A stretch of 64,000 bases of DNA from PALSA-693 sp963780345 (GTDB lineage: Bacteria; Actinomycetota; Acidimicrobiia; Acidimicrobiales; Palsa-688), in the NCBI GenBank assembly GCA_963780345.1, contig CAWABU010000004.1, forward strand, positions 690,628 to 754,627, in the 5' to 3' direction. Positions 1 through 10,410 of this stretch are shown here, one piece after another. The notes beneath the pieces were generated by a model that searched no databases, had not been told where the DNA came from, and saw only the letters and a program-made list of their open reading frames with translations. A program made the translations under genes and the position numbers. Positions within the stretch are counted from its first letter, which is position 1; every line of letters begins with the position of its first letter.

Positions 1-58
1 GCCGTTCATGGGGTGGGCGTCGGCGTTCGGGCTGAACCCAGACGCAGATGGATTGGCC

Positions 59-541
59 TCAGGCGCCGCGGTCGATCTCGGTCCCGGTCGGTGCGACCAG
101 GTGCCAGGCGCCGCCGAACTGGTTGAGGTCCTGGCCCTGGGTCTGGCCCGGGCGGGTGTCGGCGGCGTAGTAGTACAGGGGATGACCGTTGTAGGTCACC
201 TCTCTTTGGCCGTTGGTGCGCGTCGTTGTCCCCAGGTTGGCGGCGACCACCCCGCTGCCAGCCTGGGGCGGGGCGGTTACGGTGAGCGGCGGCCAGATGG
301 CGGCGCAGGCCGAGTAGCAGGTGCTGGCTGTGCCGGTGTCCTTCTCGAACAGGTACAGGCTGCGGCCGTGGGCGTCGACGACAAATGGGCCGAGCTTGGT
401 GGTCGTGACCCCGACCCGGCTCGCCGGGGCCGCAGCGGCCACCGGGCTGCTGCCGCCACCGGATCCGGCCGCGGCGACGCCGATCCCGGTGGCTAGGGCC
501 ACGGCGGCGATCGAAGTACCGATGATGATCTTGCTGTTCAC
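59..541 (-). CDS. Secreted protein with two Yx(F/Y)xxD repeats (PF03640-type)
   Basis: A 160-residue exported protein of the 'secreted repeat of unknown function' family. The GTG start at 541 is preceded by AGGGGG six bases upstream and gives a clean signal sequence (basic start, hydrophobic residues about 4-26); a longer reading frame exists but has no ribosome site. Two copies of the family motif are visible: SLYLFEKD and PLYYYAAD. The first is followed by a Cys pair (CYSAC). Family members are envelope proteins of unknown biochemical role, often found beside ECF sigma/anti-sigma genes, as here. It has its own leader carrying the GTAACCC-N6-TATC element at 608-627. There is no lipobox Cys after the signal, so a soluble secreted form is more likely than a lipoprotein. 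Confidence 0.85.
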   Translation of the reverse strand: MNSKIIIGTSIAAVALATGIGVAAAGSGGGSSPVAAAAPASRVGVTTTKLGPFVVDAHGRSLYLFEKDTGTASTCYSACAAIWPPLTVTAPPQAGSGVVAANLGTTTRTNGQREVTYNGHPLYYYAADTRPGQTQGQDLNQFGGAWHLVAPTGTEIDRGA

Positions 542-607
542 GAGATTCCCCCTTAGTCGGGTCCGGTCGCGTGCGGTGCGGGTGCGACCGTTCGAATACC
601 TGCTCAT

Positions 608-627
608 CTGATACGGACGCGGGTTAC
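608..627 (-). promoter_or_regulatory. GTAACCC-N6-GTATCAG element (site 1)
   Basis: Reads GTAACCC, six bases, GTATCAG on the minus strand, about 70 bases before the GTG of the secreted repeat gene. One of eight near-identical 20-bp elements in this part of the window. Confidence 0.7.
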
Positions 628-810
628 GCCGATCCGTCGATGGGGTGCGAGCGGCGGCTGGCCAACGCGGGTTCGGTCGGGCAGGGACGAGCGTGGCCAC
701 CGCGTGCGGCCCACGCCTGGTGCAGCGAGGGGCTCGATTGGCGACACCTACCCCTCGGAGCACCCGCATACATCGGTGCTAACACCGAGGCGTGCTCGAG
801 AGCAGACGCC

Positions 811-2841
<2,031 letters not shown>

Positions 2842-2962
2842 GTGGTGTGCTCCTGCCGGTCGCTCGCCCACCACGCAGGCTGCGGTTCAGGCCTGACCAG
2901 ACGACAGGTCGTAGTCACGAAGTCGATCTCTTCTTCGGTCGTTGTGTGGTTGGCGCGAACCT

Positions 2963-3478
2963 TCATGCTGCGCTCGAATTTCCCGGAACCACGCGGCCGG
3001 ACCGGGGGCGGGCCCGGACCGGAGTGACCGCCGATTGGAGCGCTCTGTGGGTGATAGCGGCGTAGGCGCTGAACGCCAGCAGGGTGGTCTCCACGAATAG
3101 GGCGGCCAGGCCGAGCATGCACGACCAGTTGCCGGCGTCCTGGTTGTCCAAGGGGGTGCTGAAGGTTCGGGTGAAGAGGTAGCCCCCGATGGCGGCCGCG
3201 CAGACGACCGCGCTGGCGATCCAGGTGCGCTCGTCGCTGCGGGTGGCCAGGCGGGCGGCCACGGCCAGGCTGGCCGCGATCAGGAACAGGAACGAGACCC
3301 CCAACAGAGGCGTGCTCTCCGTCGTGGGGACGATCTGAAGAAAATGAATGGCCCCTATCGCCAGTAGCGACACGACTCCAGTGGCGCGTAACACGGCGTC
3401 GTTGGCGTAGGCGGACTCGGGGCTCGCTGGCCGGTATCTGCGCACGGCCAGGTCACTGATGGGCTGCAGGATGGACAT
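2963..3478 (-). CDS. Four-helix integral membrane protein, unknown function
   Basis: 171 residues with four hydrophobic segments at about 31-50, 57-76, 86-103 and 119-142, short loops and a basic tail. I do not recognise a family beyond 'small actinobacterial membrane protein'. A ribosome-site-like AAAGGGA lies ahead of the ATG, and a shared GTAACCC-N6-CTATCAG element is at 3600-3619. It is followed on the same strand by ftsH, so the two could form an envelope-stress transcript. No signal-peptide cleavage site or metal-binding motif is visible. Confidence 0.75.
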   Translation of the reverse strand: MSILQPISDLAVRRYRPASPESAYANDAVLRATGVVSLLAIGAIHFLQIVPTTESTPLLGVSFLFLIAASLAVAARLATRSDERTWIASAVVCAAAIGGYLFTRTFSTPLDNQDAGNWSCMLGLAALFVETTLLAFSAYAAITHRALQSAVTPVRARPRSGRVVPGNSSAA

Positions 3479-3599
3479 GTGGTGAGAATCCCTTTCTGAC
3501 GATGGAGCCCGCGACGGTCACGGTTCGAATGAACGGGGCCGGCCTGGTGGGCCGCCCGACAGGCTGGCTCGGAACATCTGGCCTCAACCAACCCGGGAT

Positions 3600-3619
3600 C
3601 TGATAGCCGAAGGGGTTAC
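3600..3619 (-). promoter_or_regulatory. GTAACCC-N6-CTATCAG element (site 2)
   Basis: Minus-strand element 122 bases ahead of the four-helix membrane protein, and thus also ahead of ftsH. It matches site 1 in both half-elements and in spacing. Confidence 0.7.
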
Positions 3620-3791
3620 ATCTGGCTCGACCCGATCCCGCGGCCGCAGCTACCTCGCCATGACGACGAACTCGGCCCGGGCCAACCGCCGTCTGGTTGG
3701 GCCTTCCGGCGCGACGCCGGCGGCCGGCGGGGCACTCCAGATGCCAACCGGGTGTGCTGCCATGCACGCAGAGCAGCTCATCGTGGATCGT

Positions 3792-4784
3792 TCATCTGAC
3801 CAGCGACAGTCGGCGAACCGCTTCAAAGTCAAGGTGGACGTCCGAGACGGCCAGGTTCTCCCGCATGTGATGCGGGGAGGACGTGCCAGGGATAAGCAAG
3901 ACGTTCGGGGAAGTGGTCAGAATCCAGGCCAGGGCGACTTGCGCCGGGGTGATGCCCAATCGCCCAGCCTCGCGGACCAGCTGGGGGGCGCCGAGAACAG
4001 AGTTGGGACCGGACGCACCGGAGCCCAGCGGCGCGAACGGCACAAAGGCGATATTCCGCCGAGCGCACTCCTCTAGCACGGGTCTGGACAGGCGGTTCCG
4101 GAGGTGGAAGGCGTTCTGCACGCAGGCCACCTCCGTAAACCGTAAGGCGTGCAGCAAATGTGCGATTGTGACATTGCTGAGACCGATCGATTTGACCAAA
4201 CCGTGCTCACGGGCCGAGATCATGGCGTCGAGTTGATCGTCGAAGAAGGCATCGGGTCGGGTTTCTCGCATTAGCCGTAGGTTGACGATTGGAAGCGCTT
4301 CGACACCGAGCGTTCGCAGGTTGTCTTCGATGCCCTGGCGAAGTCGATGGGGTTGGTCGTCGATGAGGACGCCGCCATGGCGGTCCCGCCGCGCACCGAC
4401 TTTGCTGACCAGGATCAGCTCGTCGGGGTAGGGGTGGAGCGCCTGGCGAATGAGCTCATTCGCTATGTTGGGACCATAGAATTGGGCGGTGTCGATGTGG
4501 TTTACGCCACGGTGGACGGCCTCGCGCAGCATGGCGACCGCCTCGCCGCGGTCATTGGGTGGGCCGAATGCGTTCGGTCCTGTCAGACGCCTGGCCCCGA
4601 ACCCGAGAGGCGACACGGAGAACGGGCCCAACGAACGCCTGTCGACCCGAGCCTTCTTTTGTTCAGTGACGTCCGAGTTGGAACCGTCCACGGCTGGTTC
4701 TTTGCCGTTCCGTCGAAGTCGACGGTGACGTGTGATCGTCGCGGAATGGTTCGTTGCTGGAGTGGCAACGGGGCCGAGCGTCAC
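3792..4784 (-). CDS. Aldo/keto reductase (YdbC/pyridoxal-reductase-like)
   Basis: NADPH-dependent reductase of the aldo/keto reductase superfamily, 330 residues if read from the GTG at 4784. That GTG overlaps the TGA of the preceding small gene (GTGA), which favours translational coupling; a second GTG at 4691 would remove an unusual 31-residue basic extension. The barrel motifs are visible: GFGARRLTG near the start of the barrel, the catalytic Asp and Tyr in HIDTAQFYGPN, and Lys in LVSKVGA. The catalytic His position reads VNLRLM, as I recall from the YdbC branch, rather than the usual QxH. The nucleotide-binding end LLIPGTSSPHHMREN is intact. The substrate is unknown; an aldehyde-detoxifying or pyridoxal-type role fits the stress-gene setting. 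Confidence 0.85.
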   Translation of the reverse strand: MTLGPVATPATNHSATITRHRRLRRNGKEPAVDGSNSDVTEQKKARVDRRSLGPFSVSPLGFGARRLTGPNAFGPPNDRGEAVAMLREAVHRGVNHIDTAQFYGPNIANELIRQALHPYPDELILVSKVGARRDRHGGVLIDDQPHRLRQGIEDNLRTLGVEALPIVNLRLMRETRPDAFFDDQLDAMISAREHGLVKSIGLSNVTIAHLLHALRFTEVACVQNAFHLRNRLSRPVLEECARRNIAFVPFAPLGSGASGPNSVLGAPQLVREAGRLGITPAQVALAWILTTSPNVLLIPGTSSPHHMRENLAVSDVHLDFEAVRRLSLVR

Positions 4785-4933
4785 TGCTGCCGTCCATGGT
4801 GCCGCCGCTCGTCGAGGGTGGCTTGGCCCCGACGCCGGTGAACGCGGACCGTCGCTGCGATCACGCCGAGACCGACTGCAATAAGGATCTGATTCGAACG
4901 TCGCACCAAGTGCCTCCGCATAGAACTGGTCAT
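4781..4933 (-). CDS. Small single-pass membrane protein, probably leaderless
   Basis: A 50-residue frame: basic N-terminus (MRRHLVRR), one hydrophobic helix about 14-25 (ILIAVGLGVIAATV), then a very basic tail. The ATG at 4933 lies only three bases after the TTATCTC half of a GTAACC-type element, so the transcript would start at or near the ATG. The stop overlaps the GTG of the aldo/keto reductase, giving a two-gene unit. No family is recognised. The position and overlap make it more credible than its length alone would. Confidence 0.5.
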   Translation of the reverse strand: MTSSMRRHLVRRSNQILIAVGLGVIAATVRVHRRRGQATLDERRHHGRQQ

Positions 4934-4936
4934 AGC

Positions 4937-4956
4937 GAGATAAACACCGTGGTTAC
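4937..4956 (-). promoter_or_regulatory. GTAACCA-N6-TTATCTC element (site 3)
   Basis: Minus-strand element ending four bases ahead of an ATG. This closeness implies that the TATC half sits near -10 and that the message is leaderless or nearly so. Confidence 0.55.
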
Positions 4957-4994
4957 GGCTCTCTCTGGTCCAGCGGTCTTCTGGCGGCGAAATC

Positions 4995-5714
4995 TCAAGA
5001 GAATGTTGCGCTGGCCACGCTGACACCGGTGGTGGTCACGAGTGTCGCTGTTCGCAGTTGGCTGACCTGGACGCTCACGGTGTGGGCCCAATCGCCGCCG
5101 CCGTTATACACCGTGACCACCCCGGCCGGGACGGTGGTGCCGTCCCCAAGGTGGAGTACGCAGGTGTACAGCCCACTGAGGCCTTTGCCGTGCATGTCCA
5201 TAAAGACCCACGAGGGGCTGCCGTTGTAGGCGTAGGCTCGCCCCAGGGGATGGCCGTCGGCGGTGAGGAGGACGCCGGAGCGAACGGTGCCGGCGCCGGC
5301 TGCGGGCTGAGCCACCGGCGCCGGCGCCGGGGCGGGGCCGCCCACCAGATGGGCGGCGCCGAAGGTACTGGCCACCAGCAAGGCGGCGGCCGCCGCCTTA
5401 CCGACTGCACCCATGCGCCGCCGGACCATCCGCGTCGGCCGCGACCGTGACGCTCTCCCCTGGCCCGCCGCGTGGCGTTCGTCCCGGCCGCTCAGGGGGA
5501 GGGGAAGAAGACTGCCATGGTGGGCGTCCGTGGCCAACTGTCGATGCAGGTCCTCGACGAACTGCGGGTCGGGTCCGGCGAACTCAGGCCGGCTGGACCG
5601 CAACGCGATCGCCGCCCGCAGGACGTCGGTGGTGTCGACCTCGGCGGGGAACCTTGCCGGAGATCGATCGGTCAGGATGGCCTCCACGAAGGCCTCGAGG
5701 TCGTGGTCGGTCAT
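4995..5714 (-). CDS. Membrane anti-sigma factor (partner of the adjacent ECF sigma)
   Basis: 239 residues: a cytoplasmic N-terminal region (1-100, rich in acidic helices and ending in a basic stretch RMVRRR), one transmembrane helix about 103-126, an Ala/Pro-rich linker and an extracytoplasmic domain of about 105 residues resembling a small beta-sandwich. Its ATG overlaps the TGA of the sigma gene (ATGA), the usual arrangement for an ECF sigma and its inhibitor. There is no HxxxCxxC zinc motif, so it is not a ZAS-type sensor; release would more likely go through the outer domain or proteolysis. Assignment rests mainly on context and topology. Confidence 0.8.
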   Translation of the reverse strand: MTDHDLEAFVEAILTDRSPARFPAEVDTTDVLRAAIALRSSRPEFAGPDPQFVEDLHRQLATDAHHGSLLPLPLSGRDERHAAGQGRASRSRPTRMVRRRMGAVGKAAAAALLVASTFGAAHLVGGPAPAPAPVAQPAAGAGTVRSGVLLTADGHPLGRAYAYNGSPSWVFMDMHGKGLSGLYTCVLHLGDGTTVPAGVVTVYNGGGDWAHTVSVQVSQLRTATLVTTTGVSVASATFS

Positions 5715-6310
5715 TGGTCCAGCTCCTCGGCCAGGCGGGCGGCCATGCGCAGGGCACGGTGCTGGAGGACCTTGGCGTTGCTCACGCTGACCGTGAGGGC
5801 GCTGGCTGCTTCTTTGATGGAGCAGCCCTCCAGGAAGCGCAGTTCGAGGACTCGCCGATAGTGGTCGGGCAGAGCGGCGAGGATCCGCTGCGCTCGGGGG
5901 CCCGCGTCGCTGTCGGGGACGGGGTCGGCGAGAAAGCGCAGGTCGGTGTCAGGGTCGATGTAGGTGACTTCCAGGCCGTGGCGGCGCCGCCAATGCGAGG
6001 CCAGCACCGTCCGGGCTGTGGCCAGCAGGTAGGCGCGCACTTCGCCCTTCGACGCGGTGAGCCGCAACGGCCCCAGGGCCGCTCGGAACACCTCGGAGGT
6101 GAGATCCTCGGCGTCCGGGCGATTCCCCACCTTGGAAAGCATGAGCCGATAGAGGCGGCCGACGTTGTCGAGATAGGCCGAGTCCCAGTCCGGGTAGCCG
6201 GTGTCGTCGCGGGGCGTCAACGGCACCACAGTGGCGCGGTCCTCGTCAGGGTGTCCTCCCGGAGACGGCGGGCCCTCGTGCCACCCTGGCCTCCATGGTG
6301 AGCGGGTCAT
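5711..6310 (-). CDS. ECF-type RNA polymerase sigma factor
   Basis: 199-residue sigma-70 family protein with only regions 2 and 4. Region 2 spans about 44-110 (core-binding motif with DAEDLTSEVF at 66-75), and region 4 spans about 143-192 with the helix-turn-helix EGCSIKEAASALTVSVSNAK. It would direct core polymerase to a specific promoter class and be held inactive by the overlapping membrane anti-sigma factor. Its own leader carries one of the eight GTAACCC-N6-TATC elements (6433-6452), the usual sign of autoregulation, so it is the prime candidate regulator of the 0.6-16.7 kb gene set. The first 40 residues are low-complexity and a later start is possible. Confidence 0.92.
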   Translation of the reverse strand: MTRSPWRPGWHEGPPSPGGHPDEDRATVVPLTPRDDTGYPDWDSAYLDNVGRLYRLMLSKVGNRPDAEDLTSEVFRAALGPLRLTASKGEVRAYLLATARTVLASHWRRRHGLEVTYIDPDTDLRFLADPVPDSDAGPRAQRILAALPDHYRRVLELRFLEGCSIKEAASALTVSVSNAKVLQHRALRMAARLAEELDQ

Positions 6311-6432
6311 CCCTTTTGCTCGGTTCCGACGCCGTGTGCGCCTGGTCGAACAGCCTCAATGGGCCAGGCACGACACCGTGTCGCAGCACGTCTTGGTGGG
6401 CGAGGATCGGGCGTCCTGGTCATCTCGGCATA

Positions 6433-6452
6433 GGAATAGGGGCACGGGTTAC
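6433..6452 (-). promoter_or_regulatory. GTAACCC-N6-CTATTCC element (site 4, ahead of the sigma gene)
   Basis: Lies 123 bases ahead of the sigma factor ATG on the minus strand. Its presence here links the motif to this sigma/anti-sigma pair. Confidence 0.7.
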
Positions 6453-6624
6453 AGCCGTGGGCGACGGAGCACGGCGGGTGCAGTCGGGAGCCACGGCGCC
6501 GGTTTCCCCAGCGGGCGGTGGGCGAAGCCGCGAACCGTAACTCGGGGGCCTATCTCCTGGGTGTTGCTAAGCGATGGTCGGTGATGGCCGTCGCTTTGCG
6601 GCGCCACCGGCGAAGGAGCGGCCC

Positions 6625-6822
6625 ATGTCCACGGGAGAATCGAGTCGGCCGGATGACCGCAGCCGCCGGCTCAGGGTGGCCGTCGAGCCCGACGCCGTGG
6701 CGATCTCGACGGCTACGGTTTGGGCGAAGGCCGCTCGCGAATGCGGGGGCGCCGAGCGAGGGGTCATGGCGGCAGTGACGCCTCGAGCTTCGTGTGTGCG
6801 TCGACGATCGCCCTATCGGTGA
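6625..6822 (+). CDS. Possible small hypothetical protein
   Basis: A 65-residue plus-strand frame whose ATG is preceded by a very good ribosome site (AAGGAG, six bases). The product is charged and has no membrane segment or known motif; a short stretch (VAVEPDAVAISTATVWAKAA) looks protein-like and the tail is Arg-rich. It lies between the divergent sigma gene and the membrane protein at 6939. It may be the start of a decayed gene. Only the ribosome site argues for it. Confidence 0.35.
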   Translation: MSTGESSRPDDRSRRLRVAVEPDAVAISTATVWAKAARECGGAERGVMAAVTPRASCVRRRSPYR

Positions 6823-6938
6823 GTGTCCGAGACCACCGGCGGCGGTTTGCGGCGCCAGGCTTGGATCGGTCAGTGGCCGAGACGCCGGGCGGCCCCGCCG
6901 GGTCCCGTATCGCCCCATTTGGCTCGGTGTCTGGGTCC

Positions 6939-8023
6939 ATGTCGCGCCGGGCGGGTCGGGGGTGGAGGCGTTGGAGCCGGCTCGGGCTCACGGTGGCGAC
7001 GGCGGTGGCCGTGGTCGCCTTCGTTGTCAGCCAGCGGAGCCTGATCGGGGCATCGTTTCGGGTTGTCGGTCATCTGAAATGGATCTGGCTGCTGCTCGCC
7101 GTGGGGCTCGAAACGGCGTCGATGGTCAGTTTTGCGCTCATGCAGTGTCGGCTGCTGAAAGCGGGAAAGGCGAAGGTCGGGCTTCGTCCGGTGCTCGCCG
7201 CGGTCTATGCCGGCAACGCCCTGTCGGCCACGCTACCGTTGGCCGGTTCGCAGATGAGCCTGATGTTTGTGTTCCGCCGGTTCAAGCAACTGGGAGTGGA
7301 GGCGACGGTCGCGGTCTGGACGTTGGTCGTGGCCGGGGTGATCTCCTCGCTGGCATCAGCGATCCTGCTGGTGGTGGGGGCCGTCCTGACCGGCAACGAC
7401 TTCGCAGCCGCCGGCGGGGCCGCGGCCGGGATCGTGGGGGTCGGCCTGCTCGCCTTTTAGGGAGTATTGCCATTCGACGTCCCGCCGTGCTGGCCGTCCT
7501 GCAGCGACCGGCGGGGAGGGTGCTGCGGCTGACCTGCCGTGGGCGCGGCCGGCCCGTCCGGGACCCTCACATCATGATCGCCACTGTGGCCGCCCGTTTG
7601 GTGTCACTCCGTCTTTCGTCCTGGGGTTGGTTGACGGTGGTGGTAGTGGCCTTTGTGAACTGGCTCGCCGATGCGGGCGTCCTGGCGGCCAGCCTCGTCG
7701 CCGTCGGCGCCCCGGTGCCGTGGCGGGCTCTGCTCTTCGCCTACGCGGCGGGCACCGCGGTCCAAAGTGTCGGTATCGTCCCCGGCGGGATCGGCGTGGT
7801 GGAAGGCGCGCTCGCCTTGGCCCTGATGGGGGCCGGTGTCCGCCACCCTCTGGCCTTGGCTGCGGTACTGATCTACCGCCTCGTCAGCTTCTGGATGGTC
7901 ATCTGCGTGGGCTGGGTCGTATATTTCTTTCGGGGCAGGACGGAGACGCGACCCGAGCTCACCCTGTCACATCAGTTGGGAAACGTAGCCCTCCACGTGC
8001 CGGTCGTGGTCGCGGACGCCTAG
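6939..8023 (+). pseudogene. YbhN/UPF0104 family integral membrane protein, frameshifted
   Basis: Multi-helix membrane protein of the lysylphosphatidylglycerol-synthetase-TM/UPF0104 group, thought to move lipids or lipid-linked precursors. Residues from the ATG at 6939 match the family start (basic RRAGRGWRRW, then TM helices) through GLLAF at a stop (7458-7460). The family continues without a gap in the -1 frame as LGSIAIRRP and then GIVPGGIGVVEGAL, the conserved Gly-rich signature, and TM helices to 8023. Full length would be about 360 residues. The break falls in a CCTTTTAG run, so it could be a lost T, a sequencing error, or a -1 ribosomal slip. The stop TAG is shared with the left end of a repeat element. 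Confidence 0.8.
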
Positions 8024-8375
8024 TGGGCCGGCCAGGAACTCGACGCCGGAAACTCGGCCATCAGAATGCCTGGTCGCCAGAGCAAGGCCGGGCCGGTTGG
8101 ATTGTGGGCGGTCGTCAGACCTTTACTGGCGCGCGCCCCGCTTCAACCGGGCACTGATCGCGCCAGTAAAGCTCGAAGGGCATCATTCGCGACAGTAAAG
8201 GCTGGCAAGATCTGGTGGCGTCGGCTGCGGTCGCGGCGTCGCCCGTCGGACCGGCCGGAGCCGGCCAGTGGGCCGGCCGGAAACTCGACGCCGGGAACTC
8301 GGCCATCAGAATGCCTGGTCGCATGACGACAGCTGGCCGCGAGGTTTCCGGTCGAGTTCGCAGGCGGCCCACTAG
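8020..8375. mobile_element. MITE-like element, copy 1 (non-autonomous, terminal inverted repeats)
   Basis: A 356-bp unit bounded by CTAG and near-identical inverted ends about 40 bp long, beginning CTAGTGGGCC. A roughly 55-bp stretch of the left end is repeated directly inside the unit before the right end. Centrally there is a perfect 13-bp inverted repeat (CTTTACTGGCGCG at 8121-8133 and its complement at 8159-8171). No coding capacity is evident. A second copy, about 93% identical by eye, is at 31185-31542. The right end of this copy has lost about five bases compared with copy 2. The left CTAG contains the TAG stop of the UPF0104-like gene. Confidence 0.85.
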
Positions 8376-8634
8376 GCGGGGAAGCGGTCCGGGCAGAGTC
8401 GGAGGCTGCGAGTGCCCCACACCACGGGGCGCGAACCGGGCCCGATGGCACGCGCAGTCCAGACGCCGGCGGTCTGGTTGAGACCGAGCCGGCGGTCCCT
8501 GCCCGCGCCTCCACAAAGGCGGTAAACCGGCGCTGCGTCCTGGCTTGCTCCCCTCGCTCCGGTCCGCCAACCCGCTGCCTACGGGTCGGCGGCGACACAC
8601 ATTCGGCCGGCTTACCCTGTTTCGCCCTGAGGAC
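8376..8634. other. Intergenic, nothing assigned
   Basis: Between MITE copy 1 and the convergent kinase gene. I see no convincing frame, repeat or terminator. Confidence 0.5.
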
Positions 8635-10104
8635 CTAGAAGCCTGCAGCTTTCCCGAAGCTGGCCGTGGCGGCCCGGGTGGGGCCGGCCGCGGTGTCGCG
8701 CCGGGTCCGCCAGGCCGCTTCGAGGCGACCTAACTCGGTGGCCGGCGGTCCGTGGTGGCGGATCTCGGTGTCGATGGACTTCCAGTCGGCCCTGGCGTAG
8801 AGATGTCCGAGTATGGAGCTGGCGCCAATGGTGATGCGGTTGAGGTACAGAAGGTCTTTGGGCATTTGCAGCCGCCGGGTGACGTCGTACCACGCCCCCC
8901 TGGGCTGGTAGGTACCGGCCACCATCTCCGCCACCGCCTCGGGGGTGTAGGTGAATGGTTGGCTGTCCGTGCGGTCTCGCAGGGCGGCCCGGTAGAAGTC
9001 GAGCAGCCGGTTCGGGTCCAGCCCAGTGGCGTCATCATCGGTCAGCAGCCCGATGGTGACGAAGGCCCGCAGCACGCCCGGCGCGTCGCCGGCGAGAGCG
9101 GCGTCCATCAGGGTGGACATGACCGAAACGCGCTCGGCCGTGAACCTGTTGACACAGCCGAAGTCGAGGAAGGTGACGGCGCCGTCGTCGTGGAAGAGGT
9201 AGTTCCCGGGGTGGGGGTCGGCGTTGAAGAGTCCGTGTCGGTGCAGGCTGGTAAACACGAACCGGAAGATGGTCTCGCCCCACCGCCAGCGAAGGGCATC
9301 TCCCGCCGTGGTTACCTCCGACCAGCGTCGGGCGCGGACGTAGTCGGTGGCCAGGACCCGGCTGGTGGACAGCTCGGAGTACACGGCGGGGACATGGATG
9401 AAGGGGTGCCCGGCGTAGAGGGAGTGAAACTCCTGCTGGTTGGCGGCCTCGATCCGGTAGTCCAGCTCATCGCCGACCCGATCGCGTATTTCCGCCACCA
9501 TCATCTTCGGGTCGAGCCGGGGGGCGTGAGGGCCGAGCAGGGCCAGTCCGGCTCGGATGACCGAGGCAAGCAGGTCGGTGTTGGCCAGATCGGCGCGCAC
9601 CGCCTGGGCCGCACCCGGATACTGCACCTTGATGGCCAGCTCGGTGCCGTCGGCCAGCCGGGCCAGGTGCACCTGGCCGATGGAGGCCGCGGCCACCGGC
9701 CGGGACGAGAAGAAGGCGAAGAGCTCGTCGGGGGGCGCTCCCAGTTCGGCCTGGATGACCGCGGCGATCTCGTCGGGCGCGAGCGGCGGCACGTCGTCTT
9801 GGAGCCGGGCCAGTGTCGACTGAAACAGCTGGCGGGACGACGCCGGAATCACGCCGTCGGCGTCGACGAAGGAAAGGATCTGACCCACCTTCATGACTGC
9901 CCCCTTCATGTCGCCCAGAACCTCGGCGTAACGCTCGGCCAGCCGCTCCTGGCGGACCCGTTCCCAAGCCTCGGCGGCGTCGCCGCCAGCGCGACCGTGC
10001 ACGCGGGTTTGGGCTCGGCTGGCCAAGGTGTGCCCGGCCAGCCCGGCCAGGCGAACGGTGCGGCCGACCCGTCCGGTGGGCAGCGTTCTCGGTGGTGTTG
10101 GCAC
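8635..10104 (-). CDS. AarF/ABC1/UbiB-family atypical kinase
   Basis: 489 residues from the GTG at 10104, which has GGAGG six bases upstream; the longer frame to 10362 would run through the promoter element. Family motifs are present: the KxGQ signature in AVMKVGQILSF near the N-terminus, the Ala-rich nucleotide loop AAASIGQVHLARL, the lysine in AIKVQYPG, the ExD-type GDELDYRIEAANQ, the catalytic-loop equivalent NADPHPGNYLF and metal-binding FLDFGCVN. Family members bind ATP and support isoprenoid-quinone or lipid metabolism; protein-kinase activity is uncertain. It is transcribed alone from a GTAACCC element at 10133-10152, only about 30 bases from the start codon. Confidence 0.92.
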   Translation of the reverse strand: MPTPPRTLPTGRVGRTVRLAGLAGHTLASRAQTRVHGRAGGDAAEAWERVRQERLAERYAEVLGDMKGAVMKVGQILSFVDADGVIPASSRQLFQSTLARLQDDVPPLAPDEIAAVIQAELGAPPDELFAFFSSRPVAAASIGQVHLARLADGTELAIKVQYPGAAQAVRADLANTDLLASVIRAGLALLGPHAPRLDPKMMVAEIRDRVGDELDYRIEAANQQEFHSLYAGHPFIHVPAVYSELSTSRVLATDYVRARRWSEVTTAGDALRWRWGETIFRFVFTSLHRHGLFNADPHPGNYLFHDDGAVTFLDFGCVNRFTAERVSVMSTLMDAALAGDAPGVLRAFVTIGLLTDDDATGLDPNRLLDFYRAALRDRTDSQPFTYTPEAVAEMVAGTYQPRGAWYDVTRRLQMPKDLLYLNRITIGASSILGHLYARADWKSIDTEIRHHGPPATELGRLEAAWRTRRDTAAGPTRAATASFGKAAGF

Positions 10105-10132
10105 GGGATCCTCCCTCGGTGAAGCCTGCTCA

Positions 10133-10152
10133 GGGATAACCGGGCGGGTTAC
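10133..10152 (-). promoter_or_regulatory. GTAACCC-N6-TTATCCC element (site 5)
   Basis: Minus-strand element 29 bases ahead of the kinase GTG. The ribosome site lies between, so a transcript must begin within about 15 bases of the TATC half. This constrains how the element can act: the TATC half is near -10. Confidence 0.7.
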
Positions 10153-10367
10153 ACCGGGCAGACGGTCCCGGCCCGAGCCCGACGGTGCCGTTCGGCTTCG
10201 ACCACCGGCCCGGATATAACCCGGGCCGATATGTGCTTTCGTACGGGCCTTTACCCACGGCCGGTCCTGGTCGTCGCCGGCAAAGGCTGTTGGCGGCTCG
10301 CGACCTTGGCGCGGCCCGGCTGTGGCTTCTCCGAGCGTCTGCGCCCCCGAGATCGAAGGCACCCCGG

Positions 10368-10391
10368 GCCGGGAGCCGAGCGGCTCCCGGC
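10368..10391 (-). terminator. Hairpin terminator of the beta-propeller gene
   Basis: Perfect 10-bp stem (GCCGGGAGCC and its complement) with a four-base loop, further flanked by CACCCC/GGGGTG, placed 20 bases after the minus-strand stop at 10411. No U-run; typical of high-GC terminators. Confidence 0.6.
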
Positions 10392-10410
10392 CTATGGGGG
10401 TGCGGATTTA

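Noticed and set aside
8020..8375. The repeat as a plain bidirectional terminator or a CRISPR-like repeat
   Set aside because: Its length, inverted ends and second full copy beside another gene fit a transposable element better; there are no regularly spaced units.
10205..10230. ATAACCCGGGCCGATATG on the plus strand
   Set aside because: Wrong strand, first base differs, and the second half is ATATGTG; probably chance overlap near the true site 5.
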